Shown here one piece after another: positions 36,178 to 44,160 of a DNA stretch of 55,224 bases. How positions within the stretch are numbered: position 1 is the first letter of the stretch; each line of letters begins with the position of its first letter. A model generated the notes under the pieces. That model had not been told where the DNA came from. It did not search any database and saw only the letters and a program-made list of their open reading frames with translations. The stretch is from Lysobacter_F sp035645555 (lineage in GTDB: Bacteria; Pseudomonadota; Gammaproteobacteria; Xanthomonadales; Xanthomonadaceae): positions 1 to 55,224 of the forward strand of contig DASQMI010000096.1 of the NCBI GenBank assembly GCA_035645555.1, given 5' to 3'. The position numbers and the translations under genes are program-made.

Positions 36178-37223
36178 GCGCGGCGGGGGGGCAGGCGACG
36201 GCGCGCGCGCCCGGGCGCGTCAATCTGCTCGGGGAGCACACCGACTACAACGACGGCTTCGTGTTGCCGACCGCGATCCCGCAGCACACCACGGTGGCGT
36301 TGCGGGTCAACGGCAGCGCGCGCTTCCGGGTGCGCAGCACGGATCTCGACGGCGATGCGGAGTTCGCGCTCGGCGCGCCGCCCGCCGCACAGTTCGCCCG
36401 CTACGTCTACGGCTGCCTGCACGAGGTCGCCGCGCGCGGTGCCGACGTGCCGGGGCTCGATATCGAGATCGCGTCCGACGTGCCGATGGGCGTCGGGCTG
36501 TCCTCCAGCGCCGCGCTGGAGGTGGCGATGCTGCGCGCGTTGCGCTCGCTGCTCGGCCTGGCGTTCGACGACGTCGAGGTCGCGCGGATGGCGCAGCGCG
36601 CCGAGATCGAGCACGCCGGCGTGCACTGCGGGATCATGGACCAGATGGCCTCGAGCCTCGCCGCGCCGGGGCGCATGCTGTTCCTCGACACCCGCTCGCT
36701 GCAGCGGCGCGTGCTGCCGATGCCGGCCGACGCCGAGCTGCTGGTGCTGGATTCGGGCATCAGCCGCTCGCTCGCCGCCAGCGGCTACAACACCCGCCGC
36801 GCCGAATGCGAGCAGGCGGCCGCGATGCTCGGCGTGGTTTCGCTGCGCGACGTCGAGGACCCGGCCGCGGTGGAGCGGCTGCCGGAGCCGCTGCGCCAGC
36901 GCGCCCGCCACGTGGTCAGCGAGAACACCCGCGTTCTGCAGGCGATCGACTGCGAGGACGCCGCGGCGTTCGGGCGGCTGATGAACGCGTCGCACGCCAG
37001 CCTGCGCGACGACTACGCGGTGTCGGTGCCGCCGCTGGACACGCTGGTCGCGCTGCTGCAGGCGCATCCAGGCGTGCACGGCGCGCGGCTCACCGGTGCG
37101 GGCTTCGGGGGCGCCTGCGTGGCGCTGTGCCACGCCGGGCAGGCGCGTGCGGTCGCCGATGACGTGCTCGCGCGCTACCGCGACGCCGGCCATGCCGGCC
37201 GCCTGCTGGTGCCTACCGGCTAG
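36174..37223 (+). CDS. galK: Galactokinase
   Basis: 349-aa GHMP kinase that phosphorylates galactose at C1. The signature GRVNLLGEHTDYNDGFVLP, the ATP-binding MGVGLSSSAALEVA, GIMDQMASSLA, and C-terminal LTGAGFGGACVAL are all intact. The ATG overlaps the galT stop. Its own stop overlaps the convergent galE stop in the tetranucleotide CTAG (37220-37223), the two TAG codons sharing bases on opposite strands. Confidence 0.96.
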   Translation: MSAAGGQATARAPGRVNLLGEHTDYNDGFVLPTAIPQHTTVALRVNGSARFRVRSTDLDGDAEFALGAPPAAQFARYVYGCLHEVAARGADVPGLDIEIASDVPMGVGLSSSAALEVAMLRALRSLLGLAFDDVEVARMAQRAEIEHAGVHCGIMDQMASSLAAPGRMLFLDTRSLQRRVLPMPADAELLVLDSGISRSLAASGYNTRRAECEQAAAMLGVVSLRDVEDPAAVERLPEPLRQRARHVVSENTRVLQAIDCEDAAAFGRLMNASHASLRDDYAVSVPPLDTLVALLQAHPGVHGARLTGAGFGGACVALCHAGQARAVADDVLARYRDAGHAGRLLVPTG

Positions 37224-38194
37224 TACCCCTGCGCGCGATGCCAGCGCAGCGCGCTTTCCAGGATCGGTTCCAGCGTGGTGTATTTCGGCTGCCAGCCGAG
37301 CTCGGCGCGCGCCTTCACGCTGGAGGCGACCAGCACCGCCGGATCGCCCGGCCGGCGCGCCTCGACCGTACACGGGATGCTGTGGCCGCTCACCCGCTCC
37401 GCCGCGGCGATCACCTCGCGCACCGAGAAGCCGCTGCCGTTGCCGAGGTTGAAGCCGTGTGCGCCCGGATGGCGTTCGAGGTAGGCGAGCGCGAGCAGGT
37501 GCGCCTGCGCCAGGTCGTCGACGTGCACGTAGTCGCGGATGCAGGTGCCGTCGCGGGTCGGATAGTCGTCGCCAAAGATCTTCAGCCCCGGCCCAGTGCC
37601 GAGCGCGGCACGCAGCACGTTCGGAATCAGGTGCGTTTCCGGCTGGTGCGCCTCGCCGATGCTGCCGTCCTCCGCGGCGCCGGCGGCGTTGAAGTAGCGC
37701 AGCGCCACCGAGCGCAGACCGTACGCCTGGGCGGCGTCGGCGAGGATGCGCTCCACCATCAGCTTGCTCGCGCCGTACGGGTTGATCGGCTGGGTCGGAT
37801 GCGTCTCGTCGATCTGATCGGACTGCGGCTGGCCGAAGATCGCCGCGGTCGAGGAGAACACCAGCTTGTCGATCCCGTGGCGCTGCATCGCCTGCAGCAG
37901 GTTGAGCGTGCCGGTCACGTTGGCGTCGTAGTAGGCGTACGGCTGCGTCACCGATTCGCCGACCAGCGAACGCGCGCAGAAATGCATCACCGCGTCGAAC
38001 TCGCGCCCGGTGAACGCACGGCCAAGCGAGGCGGGATCGAGCACGTCGGCCTGCACGAACTCGCCCCAGCGCACCGCCTCGCGGTGTCCGGTGGACAGGT
38101 TGTCGAGCACGGTGACTCGGATTGAGTGCAAGGCCAGCCAGCGCGCCATGTGGCTGCCGATGTAGCCGGCGCCGCCGCAAACGAGGATGTGCAT
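37220..38194 (-). CDS. galE: UDP-glucose 4-epimerase
   Basis: 324-aa extended SDR that interconverts UDP-glucose and UDP-galactose. It has the NAD-binding CGGAGYIGSH, FSSTAAIFGQP with the catalytic Ser/Thr, the YGASK catalytic Tyr-Lys pair, RYFNAAGA and RDYVHVDDLA. The start MHILVCGG fits the family; sequence further upstream overlaps galM on the other strand. It completes the Leloir path with galT and galK and also makes the UDP-galactose that Glf uses. It is divergent from galM. Confidence 0.96.
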   Translation of the reverse strand: MHILVCGGAGYIGSHMARWLALHSIRVTVLDNLSTGHREAVRWGEFVQADVLDPASLGRAFTGREFDAVMHFCARSLVGESVTQPYAYYDANVTGTLNLLQAMQRHGIDKLVFSSTAAIFGQPQSDQIDETHPTQPINPYGASKLMVERILADAAQAYGLRSVALRYFNAAGAAEDGSIGEAHQPETHLIPNVLRAALGTGPGLKIFGDDYPTRDGTCIRDYVHVDDLAQAHLLALAYLERHPGAHGFNLGNGSGFSVREVIAAAERVSGHSIPCTVEARRPGDPAVLVASSVKARAELGWQPKYTTLEPILESALRWHRAQGY

Positions 38195-38256
38195 GTGGCG
38201 TGTCGTGCCCGTGGAATCGCCTCGGCTAGCATGGCCTGCCCCACCGCGAAGCCGCC

Positions 38257-39153
38257 GTGACCATCGCCGACGCCCGTGCGCTCGTCCTCGAAGCCGGCGC
38301 CACCCGCGCCGTGCTGCTGCCCTCGCACGGCATGCTGGTGGCGTCGCTGCGTCACCATGGCATCGAATCCCTGCGCGCAATCGACGATCTCCCGCAGGCG
38401 GCGCAGCGCGGCACGCCGGCGGGCCTGCCGCTGCTGCACCCGTGGGCGAACCGGCTGGCGGGTGACCGTTACCGCGTCGGCGACCGCGAGGTCATCCTGC
38501 CCACGGAATCCGACCTGCTGCTGCGCGATGCCAACGGCCTGCCGCTGCACGGCGTGCCGTGGTCCCGGCTGCCGTGGCAGCTCGAGCGCCACGACACCCG
38601 CACCGTGCACGCGCGCCTGGCCTGGACGCGGCCGGAGTGGCGCGCACTGTTCCCGTTCGCGCACACGCTGGAGCTGCACGTCACGCTCGATGCCGGCGCG
38701 CTGACGATCGCGATGGTCCTGCACGCGGAAGATGCGCGGGTGCCGGTGAGCTTCGGCTTCCACCCGTATTTCGGCCTGCCCGGCGCGCGCGACGGCTGGC
38801 ATCTGCGCACGCCGCCGCTGCGCTGGCTCGACCTCGACGCGCGCAAGTTGCCGACCGGTCATGCGCGCGCGTTCGCCGGCTTCGACCAACCCCTCGCCGC
38901 GCTCGACCTCGACGACGGTTTCGCGCTCCGGGCCGCGTCCGGCACCTGCACGCTCGTGGCGGGCGCGCATGCGCTCCACCTCGACCTGCTCGAAGGTTTC
39001 AGCCATCTGCAGATCTACGCGCCGCGCGGTGCGGACTTCATCTGCCTGGAACCGATGGCCGCACCGACCAACGCCCTGCTCAGCGGCGACAACCTGCGCT
39101 TCGCCGAACCCGCGCGGCCCTACCGCGCGGCGTTTCGCGTCCGCCTCGGCTGA
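38257..39153 (+). CDS. galM: Aldose 1-epimerase family protein
   Basis: 298-aa beta-sandwich mutarotase-family protein. It has LLHPWANRLAGDRYRVG near the N-terminus, the catalytic-type VSFGFHPYFGLPG in the middle, and ICLEPMAAPTNAL with the conserved Glu near the C-terminus. It likely interconverts alpha- and beta-galactose, linking beta-galactosidase product to GalK. The start is GTG at 38257; a TAGCAT box about 30 bases upstream could be its -10. The family also includes glucose-6-phosphate epimerases, but the gal context favours GalM. Confidence 0.9.
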   Translation: MTIADARALVLEAGATRAVLLPSHGMLVASLRHHGIESLRAIDDLPQAAQRGTPAGLPLLHPWANRLAGDRYRVGDREVILPTESDLLLRDANGLPLHGVPWSRLPWQLERHDTRTVHARLAWTRPEWRALFPFAHTLELHVTLDAGALTIAMVLHAEDARVPVSFGFHPYFGLPGARDGWHLRTPPLRWLDLDARKLPTGHARAFAGFDQPLAALDLDDGFALRAASGTCTLVAGAHALHLDLLEGFSHLQIYAPRGADFICLEPMAAPTNALLSGDNLRFAEPARPYRAAFRVRLG

Positions 39154-39231
39154 TCGGCGAAGGCCGCTGCGTCGGGACCGCGCCCCGCACCCGCTTGCGT
39201 TGCGTGCACGCGAACGGCAAGCCGTGGACGT

Positions 39232-40296
39232 TCAGGTCCGCAGCCCACCCGCGTCCGTCGGCCGGAGCCTCGCCGGTTCGGGAACGAGAAAGCGCTTGCG
39301 ATACTGGGCGGGGCTCAGTCCGGTGACACGCTTGAACAGGCGGCGGAAGAACGCCGCATCCTCGTAGCCGACGCGCCAGCTGATCTCCTCGACCGAGTTG
39401 CCTGTGCGCTCCAGGCGGCGCTTGGCGTCTTCGATCCGCAGCCGGTGCACGTAGGCGATGGGCGTCATTCCGGTCGCCTGCGCGAAACGACGCTTGAACG
39501 TCCGCGCGGGGAGCCGGGAGCAGCGCGTGGCCTCCTCGACCGGATTGGCGACCGCGAAGTTTTTCTCGAGCCACCGCTGGATCTGGCTGATCTGCGTGTC
39601 CCCGTGGTGGGTCGGCGGATCGAACGTGAGATACGGCGTCAGGCCTTCCTGATGCCACTGCAGCGCGAACAGGCGCGCGACCTCATGGCACAGCGTCGGC
39701 CCGGAATAGCGTGCGATCAGGTACAGCGCCAGATCGTGCCAGCTCGTCGAAGCACCGGAACTCACCAGCTCCTCGCGGTCGCCGGTGACGACCAGCGCAT
39801 GCTGCTCCTGGATGCGCATCGACGGATACGCTTGCGCCAATGCCGGCGCATAACCGAAGTGGACGGTGACATCACGCCCGTCGAACAGCCCGGTTTCGCC
39901 CAGCAGAAAGATCCCGGAACACGCCGAGGCAAGGAGCGCGCCGCGTTCGTGCACGTGACGCAGCCAGTCGACGATCGCCGGGTACTGGCCCTTCCGCCAC
40001 GCCTGGCGAAGCAGTATCGACGGCACGATCACCACGTCCGGCGACTTCATGTCGCGGATGGAGCGACCGGCGGTGACGGTCACGCCGCTGGCCAGCCGCA
40101 GCTCACCGGCTTCGACGCCGACGATCTCGACGTCGAACGGTGCTCGCGGCGCGATGTCGGCCTGCGCCCAACCCATCAGTGTGGGCGCGCTCAGCACGTC
40201 GTGGAGGCCGAACAGCGTCGACGCGGTCGCCTCCGGGATTGCGACCAGGCACACCTGGCGCGGCGCGGCGCCCTGATTCCTGGCCTGCATTGGCAT
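39232..40296 (-). CDS. GlxA-type regulator: DJ-1/PfpI domain plus AraC HTH
   Basis: 354 aa. Residues about 12-190 are a class I glutamine-amidotransferase-like (DJ-1/PfpI) domain with a Cys at the nucleophile elbow (SACSG, Cys126). Residues about 236-336 are an AraC-type double helix-turn-helix (RTFKRRFAQATGMTPIAYVHRLRIEDAKRRL and the C-terminal TGLSPAQYRKRF). I chose ATG 40296 because the 54-residue upstream extension is low-complexity and overlaps the divergent promoter region. It probably controls the divergent methyltransferase gene 109 bases away. The signal is unknown. Confidence 0.92.
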   Translation of the reverse strand: MPMQARNQGAAPRQVCLVAIPEATASTLFGLHDVLSAPTLMGWAQADIAPRAPFDVEIVGVEAGELRLASGVTVTAGRSIRDMKSPDVVIVPSILLRQAWRKGQYPAIVDWLRHVHERGALLASACSGIFLLGETGLFDGRDVTVHFGYAPALAQAYPSMRIQEQHALVVTGDREELVSSGASTSWHDLALYLIARYSGPTLCHEVARLFALQWHQEGLTPYLTFDPPTHHGDTQISQIQRWLEKNFAVANPVEEATRCSRLPARTFKRRFAQATGMTPIAYVHRLRIEDAKRRLERTGNSVEEISWRVGYEDAAFFRRLFKRVTGLSPAQYRKRFLVPEPARLRPTDAGGLRT

Positions 40297-40405
40297 GTCG
40301 ACTCCACGCTTGCTGGCACAAGGCGACCGCCCGTGGCAGAAATGCCTCCTGCGACGGCGTCGGCCGAGCGCGACCATCTTAGCTCCGAAGTTCTGGAGCA
40401 CGCAG

Positions 40406-41461
40406 ATGATCGACGAAGCCAAGCTCGACGCGTTCGTAAACCGCGCCATCACCGACATCGCCGCTGGCTACGCCGGCGTCATGGTCAGCCTGGGCAGCCG
40501 GCTTGGCCTCTACCGGACCATGGCCGGCGCGGGCCCGCTGAGCGCGGCCGAGATCGCCGCCCGTGCCGATTGCGCGGAACGCTACGTGCTGGAGTGGCTC
40601 AACTCGCAGGTGGCCGCCGGCTACCTCGACTACCACCCGACCAGCGGCACCTACGAGCTGTCCCCGGAGCACGCCCTCGTGCTGGCCGACGAATCGAGCC
40701 CCTGCTACATCCCCAGTGCGTGGAACACGCCGGCGTCGATGTGGCTCGACGAGGACAAGGCGGTCGACGCGTTCCGCACCGGCAAGGGCATTCCCTGGGG
40801 CGAGCACAACGGGCGCCTGTTCTGCGGCGTGGCGGCGTTCTACCGCAATGCCTACCGCGCCAACCTGGTCAAGGAATGGCTGCCGGCGCTCGACGGCGTG
40901 GTCGAGAAGCTCGCGGCGGGCGCGACGGTTGCGGACGTCGGTTGCGGACACGGACATTCCACAATCTTCATGGCCGAGGCGTTCCCGAAGTCGCGGTTCT
41001 ACGGCTTCGACGTGCATGCGCCTTCGATCGAGGAGGCCACACGCAATGCGACCGCCGCCGGCGTCGCAGACCGCACGTCGTTCGCCGTGGCGAACACCAC
41101 CGGTTATCCGCAGCGGCAGTACGATCTGCTCTGCTTCTTCGACTGCCTGCACGATCTGGGCGATCCGGTGGCCGCCGCCGAGTACGCTGCCGGCGCACTG
41201 GCGCCCGATGGCACGCTGATGCTGGTCGAGCCCTTCGCCCACGACAGCCTGGAGCAGAACATCTCCCCGGTGGCGCAGATCTACTACGCCGCTTCGTCGA
41301 TGATCTGCTGTGCCCACGCCATTTCCGAAGGCGGCCATCTGGTCCTCGGCGCGCAGGCCGGGCGCGCGCGCCTCGCCGAAGTGTTCCGCAAGGCCGGCTT
41401 CACGCGGTTCCGGGTCGCGGTCGAAACGCCGTTCAACCTGGTCATCGAGGTCCGCCGCTGA
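40406..41461 (+). CDS. Class I SAM-dependent methyltransferase with N-terminal winged helix
   Basis: 351 aa. Residues about 1-95 are a winged-helix dimerisation domain (LGLYRTMAGAGPLSAAEIAARADCAERYVLEWLNSQVAAGYL). Residues about 160-350 are a Rossmann methyltransferase with motif I VADVGCGHGHS (175-185), the acidic FDVH, and CFFDCLHDLGD. The layout matches Rv2258c-like transcriptional-regulator/methyltransferase proteins and small-molecule O-methyltransferases. A GGAG site lies 7 bases before the start. It is divergent from the DJ-1/AraC regulator. The substrate is unknown. Confidence 0.9.
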   Translation: MIDEAKLDAFVNRAITDIAAGYAGVMVSLGSRLGLYRTMAGAGPLSAAEIAARADCAERYVLEWLNSQVAAGYLDYHPTSGTYELSPEHALVLADESSPCYIPSAWNTPASMWLDEDKAVDAFRTGKGIPWGEHNGRLFCGVAAFYRNAYRANLVKEWLPALDGVVEKLAAGATVADVGCGHGHSTIFMAEAFPKSRFYGFDVHAPSIEEATRNATAAGVADRTSFAVANTTGYPQRQYDLLCFFDCLHDLGDPVAAAEYAAGALAPDGTLMLVEPFAHDSLEQNISPVAQIYYAASSMICCAHAISEGGHLVLGAQAGRARLAEVFRKAGFTRFRVAVETPFNLVIEVRR

Positions 41462-41509
41462 CCTCCACCTTCGCGCGCCCGGAGCGTGGACGCAGCGGCT
41501 CCCGCGCCG

Positions 41510-41535
41510 CGCGTCCGGCCACGGGCGCGTCTTTC
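41510..41535 (+). terminator. Possible terminator after the methyltransferase gene
   Basis: CGCGTCC-GGCCAC-GGGCGCG forms a 7-bp stem (one G-U pair) with a 6-base loop, followed by TCTTTC. It sits about 50 bases after the methyltransferase stop and before the convergent tRNA gene. The T-run is short, so termination would be weak. Confidence 0.35.
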
Positions 41536-41573
41536 GTGAACGAGGCACGGAAACCGGCGAGACAGGGCGAGGA

Positions 41574-41648
41574 TGGTGGGCCGTGTAGGGGTCGAACCTA
41601 CGACCAACTGGTTAAAAGCCAGCTGCTCTACCACTGAGCTAACGGCCC
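41574..41648 (-). tRNA. tRNA-Lys (anticodon UUU)
   Basis: 75 nt including an encoded CCA. The acceptor stem is GGGCCGT/ACGGCCC, the D arm contains AGCTCAGTGGTAGAGC, and the anticodon stem-loop CTGG-CTTTTAA-CCAG has anticodon TTT. The T arm is GTAGG-TTCGACC-CCTAC. All stems pair. It lies downstream of queC on the same strand. UUU-Lys tRNA needs t6A at position 37, made by a pathway that includes the tsaB product in this window. Confidence 0.97.
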
Positions 41649-41719
41649 ATTGCGATGCGGCGCCGCGCATTGCGCGCGGGCCGGCATTCTAGCGCAGCGC
41701 CTGCGGCGCTGCAGGCGGA

Positions 41720-42448
41720 TCAGGCGGCAGGCGCGTAGCGGGTCGGATCGGGCACGCCGGCGGCGGCGAAACCCTCGGCGCGCAGCCGGCAGGCGTCGCA
41801 GTGGCCGCAGGCGCGGCCGTCGGCGTCGGCTTGGTAGCACGACACGGTGGCCGCGAAGTCGACACCCAGGCGCACGCCCTCGCGCACGATGTCGGCCTTG
41901 CTGAGCTGCTGCAGCGGTGCGTGGATGCGCAGGCCGGCGCCCTCGACGCCGGCCTTGGTGGCGAGGTTGGCCAGCCGTTCGAACGCGGCGACGAACTCCG
42001 GGCGGCAATCCGGGTAGCCCGAGTAGTCGACCGCATTGACGCCGCAGAAGATGTCCGCCGCGCCGAGCACCTCGGCCCAGCCGAGCGCGACCGCCAGCAT
42101 GATGGTGTTGCGCGCCGGCACGTAGGTGACCGGGATCGGATCCGGCGCGCGCGCATCGGTGTCGAGCGGCACGGCGATCGCATCGTCGGTGAGCGCCGAA
42201 CCGCCGATGCTGCGCAGGTCGACGTCGACCACCTTGTGCGCGACCGCGCCCATCGTGCGCGCCAGCCGCGCGGCGGCCTGCAGCTCGGAGGTGTGACGCT
42301 GGCCGTAGCGCACGCTCAGCGCATGCACGACGAAGCCCTGCGCGCGCGCAATCGCGAGCACCACGGCGGAATCCATGCCGCCGGACACCAGCACGACGGC
42401 GGGAGCGCCGGGCTTGGGGATTCGGGATTCGGGACGGAGGGTAGTCAT
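41720..42448 (-). CDS. queC: 7-cyano-7-deazaguanine synthase QueC
   Basis: 242-aa ATP-dependent enzyme converting CDG to preQ0 on the way to queuosine. The PP-loop is VVLVSGGMDSAVVL, then HALSVRYGQRHTSEL, PVTYVPARNTIMLA and GVNAVDYSGYPDCRPEF. The zinc site is CYQADADGRACGHCDAC with four Cys. The family normally begins close to the PP-loop; here about 15 extra residues (MTTLRPESRIPKPG) come from a GGGATTC-type repeat arm, and no start codon that keeps the first strand lies between. It is downstream of queE; the two flank a repeat element. Confidence 0.95.
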   Translation of the reverse strand: MTTLRPESRIPKPGAPAVVLVSGGMDSAVVLAIARAQGFVVHALSVRYGQRHTSELQAAARLARTMGAVAHKVVDVDLRSIGGSALTDDAIAVPLDTDARAPDPIPVTYVPARNTIMLAVALGWAEVLGAADIFCGVNAVDYSGYPDCRPEFVAAFERLANLATKAGVEGAGLRIHAPLQQLSKADIVREGVRLGVDFAATVSCYQADADGRACGHCDACRLRAEGFAAAGVPDPTRYAPAA

Positions 42449-42538
42449 GACGTGCGCCAACAGCGGTGAACCAACGCAGCAAGCGGGCGCATCAAGCGCC
42501 GCGTGCCCGAATCTCTAATCCCGCATCCCAAATCCCGG
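42416..42538. repeat. Bipartite inverted-repeat element A over the queC start
   Basis: Left arm GGGGATTCGGGATTCGGGAC (42416-42435) inside the queC 5' end; right arm of CCCGAATC/ATCCC heptamers (42506-42538) between queE and queC. The arms are inverted copies with few mismatches, 70 bases apart, and the queC ATG is in the loop. The loop shares ACGT, GCGCCA and AACGCAGCA words with element B at ruvC. Confidence 0.75.
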
Positions 42539-42542
42539 CTCC

Positions 42543-43220
42543 TCACCGGCCCGGCTCGTCGTTCCACAGCAGTTTGTGCAGCTGGATCTGGAAGCGCACC
42601 GGCAGCCGGTCGGCGACGATCCAGTCCGCGAGCGCGGTCGGATCGACCTGGCCGAAGCTCGGCGAGAACAGCACCTCGCAACGCTCCGGCAGACGGTGCT
42701 CGGCGATCACCTGGCGCGCCCACTCGTAATCGGCGCGGCTGCAGATCACCAGCTTCACCTGGTCGTGCGCGGTCAGCAGTTCGAGGTTCGACCACAGGTT
42801 GCGGTGCGCCTCGCCGGAGTCGGGCGTCTTGATGTCGACCACGCGCGATACGCGCGGATCCACTTCGGCGATATCCAACGCGCCGGAGGTTTCCAGCGAT
42901 ACCTCGTAACCGGCGTCGCACAGCGCCGCGAGCAGGCGCAGGCAGCGCTTCTGCGCCAGCGGCTCGCCGCCGGTGACGCAAACATGGCGCACGCCGTGGC
43001 GCGCAACCTCGGCGAGGATGGCATCGATCGTCCACCACTCGCCGCCGTGGAACGCATACGTGGTGTCGCAGTACTGGCAGCGCAGCGGGCAGCCGGTCAG
43101 GCGCACGAACACCGTGGGCCAGCCGGCCGCACGGGCCTCGCCCTGCAGCGACAGGAAGATCTCGGTGAGCTTGAGCCGGTCCGCCGATGCGGCGGCCGCA
43201 TCGGGCACGACGGCATTCAT
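42543..43220 (-). CDS. queE: 7-carboxy-7-deazaguanine synthase QueE
   Basis: 225-aa radical SAM enzyme that contracts the ring of CPH4 to CDG in queuosine synthesis. The N-terminus LKLTEIFLSLQGEARAAGWPTVFVRLTGCPLRCQYCDTTYAF includes the 4Fe-4S cysteines in CPLRCQYC. HVCVTGGEPLAQK is the glycine-rich SAM-contact motif. The C-terminus KLLWNDEPGR is family-like. It lies between cpoB and queC on the same strand, the usual tol-pal/que order in many gammaproteobacteria. Confidence 0.95.
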   Translation of the reverse strand: MNAVVPDAAAASADRLKLTEIFLSLQGEARAAGWPTVFVRLTGCPLRCQYCDTTYAFHGGEWWTIDAILAEVARHGVRHVCVTGGEPLAQKRCLRLLAALCDAGYEVSLETSGALDIAEVDPRVSRVVDIKTPDSGEAHRNLWSNLELLTAHDQVKLVICSRADYEWARQVIAEHRLPERCEVLFSPSFGQVDPTALADWIVADRLPVRFQIQLHKLLWNDEPGR

Positions 43221-43275
43221 CCGCGGAAGTCTAGCAAGGCCGGCCGCGGTCCCTGCCGCGCCGCGCGACGTGCGT

Positions 43276-44082
43276 TCAGCGCACGCGCGCCAGCCGGATC
43301 GCGGCCAGGCGGTCGGCCGCCGAACGCGCGGCGTCGCTGCCCGGATAGCGCTCGGTGACCTGGGTCAGCGTGCGCTCGGCGGCGTCGTACTGCTGCTGGC
43401 CGTACTGGGTCAGGCCGATCTTGAGCAGCGCGCCGGGCGCCTTGTCGTGGGTGGGGTAGCGTTCGAGCAGCGCCTGGAACTGCGGCAGCGCCAGCTCGTA
43501 GTTGCGTGTGACGTAATAGCTCTCGCCGAGCCAGTACATCGCATTCGGGGCGTAGGCGCCGTTCGGGTACTGCTGCACGAACGCCTGGAACAGGCGTGCG
43601 GCCTCGGCGTACTTGCCGGCCTTCAGCGCCGCGAACGCGGCGTCGTAGGCCTCGCGCTCGCCGGTGGCGGGCACCGCCGCGCTGCCGCCGCGGGCGCCGT
43701 TGGCGGCCGGTGCGCGTTCCGCCGGCGGCGGGGCCGGAAGCGCGGCGCCCGCGCCGCCCGTTCCCGCCGGCTTCGGCGGCACCGGTGCGTTCGGGCTGGC
43801 GCCTTCCAGACGGTTGAGGCGGTCGTCCACGTCCAGGTACTGCGCCCGCATCGATTCGTCGAGCTGGCGGTTCTGCTGCTGCAGCTCCTCGACCTGCGCG
43901 CGCAGTGCCTGCACCTCGCTGCGCAGCTGGGCGATCTGGTTGAGCAGTTCGACGTTGCCCTGGTTGCTGGCGGCACGCGCCTCCAGCGCGGCGACGCGAT
44001 CGGCCAGGCTGGCGCGCTGGGCGAACGCCGGCGCGGTGGCCAGCACCAGCAGGCAGGCGAGCGGACGGGCGAATCGGGTCAT
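43276..44082 (-). CDS. cpoB: Tol-Pal system protein CpoB (YbgF)
   Basis: 268-aa periplasmic protein that couples PBP1b activity to Tol-Pal-driven outer-membrane constriction in E. coli. It has a signal peptide (LACLLVLATAPAFAQ), a coiled-coil trimer region (about residues 28-90, NQIAQLRSEVQALRAQVEELQQQNRQL), a Pro/Ala/Gly linker and a C-terminal TPR domain (about 140-260; AFAALKAGKYAEAARLFQAFVQQYPNGAYAPNAMYWLGESYY). Start MTRFARPL was chosen for the signal peptide. Its PBP1b partner gene mrcB is also in this window. Confidence 0.94.
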   Translation of the reverse strand: MTRFARPLACLLVLATAPAFAQRASLADRVAALEARAASNQGNVELLNQIAQLRSEVQALRAQVEELQQQNRQLDESMRAQYLDVDDRLNRLEGASPNAPVPPKPAGTGGAGAALPAPPPAERAPAANGARGGSAAVPATGEREAYDAAFAALKAGKYAEAARLFQAFVQQYPNGAYAPNAMYWLGESYYVTRNYELALPQFQALLERYPTHDKAPGALLKIGLTQYGQQQYDAAERTLTQVTERYPGSDAARSAADRLAAIRLARVR

Positions 44083-44118
44083 GGCGGTGCTCCGTCGATC
44101 AGCAGCGGACGCCGCGCG

Positions 44119-44142
44119 CGCCCGCCCCACGGGGGACGGGCG
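44119..44142 (-). other. Strong GC hairpin in the pal-cpoB gap
   Basis: CGCCCG-CCCC / GGGG-A-CGGGCG around a 3-base loop, a 10-bp stem with one bulged base, between pal and cpoB. No T-run follows, so partial attenuation or mRNA processing is more likely than full termination. Confidence 0.5.
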
Positions 44143-44160
44143 ACGCGGGTTCGATCCGCC

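Noticed and set aside
40297..40458. 54-residue N-terminal extension of the DJ-1/AraC regulator
   Set aside because: Low-complexity (poly-Arg) and it would run across the divergent promoter into the methyltransferase gene; the ATG at 40296 fits the family.
41574..41648. Integration site for a mobile element at tRNA-Lys
   Set aside because: No integrase gene, no direct repeat of the tRNA 3' end and no composition shift seen nearby in the window.
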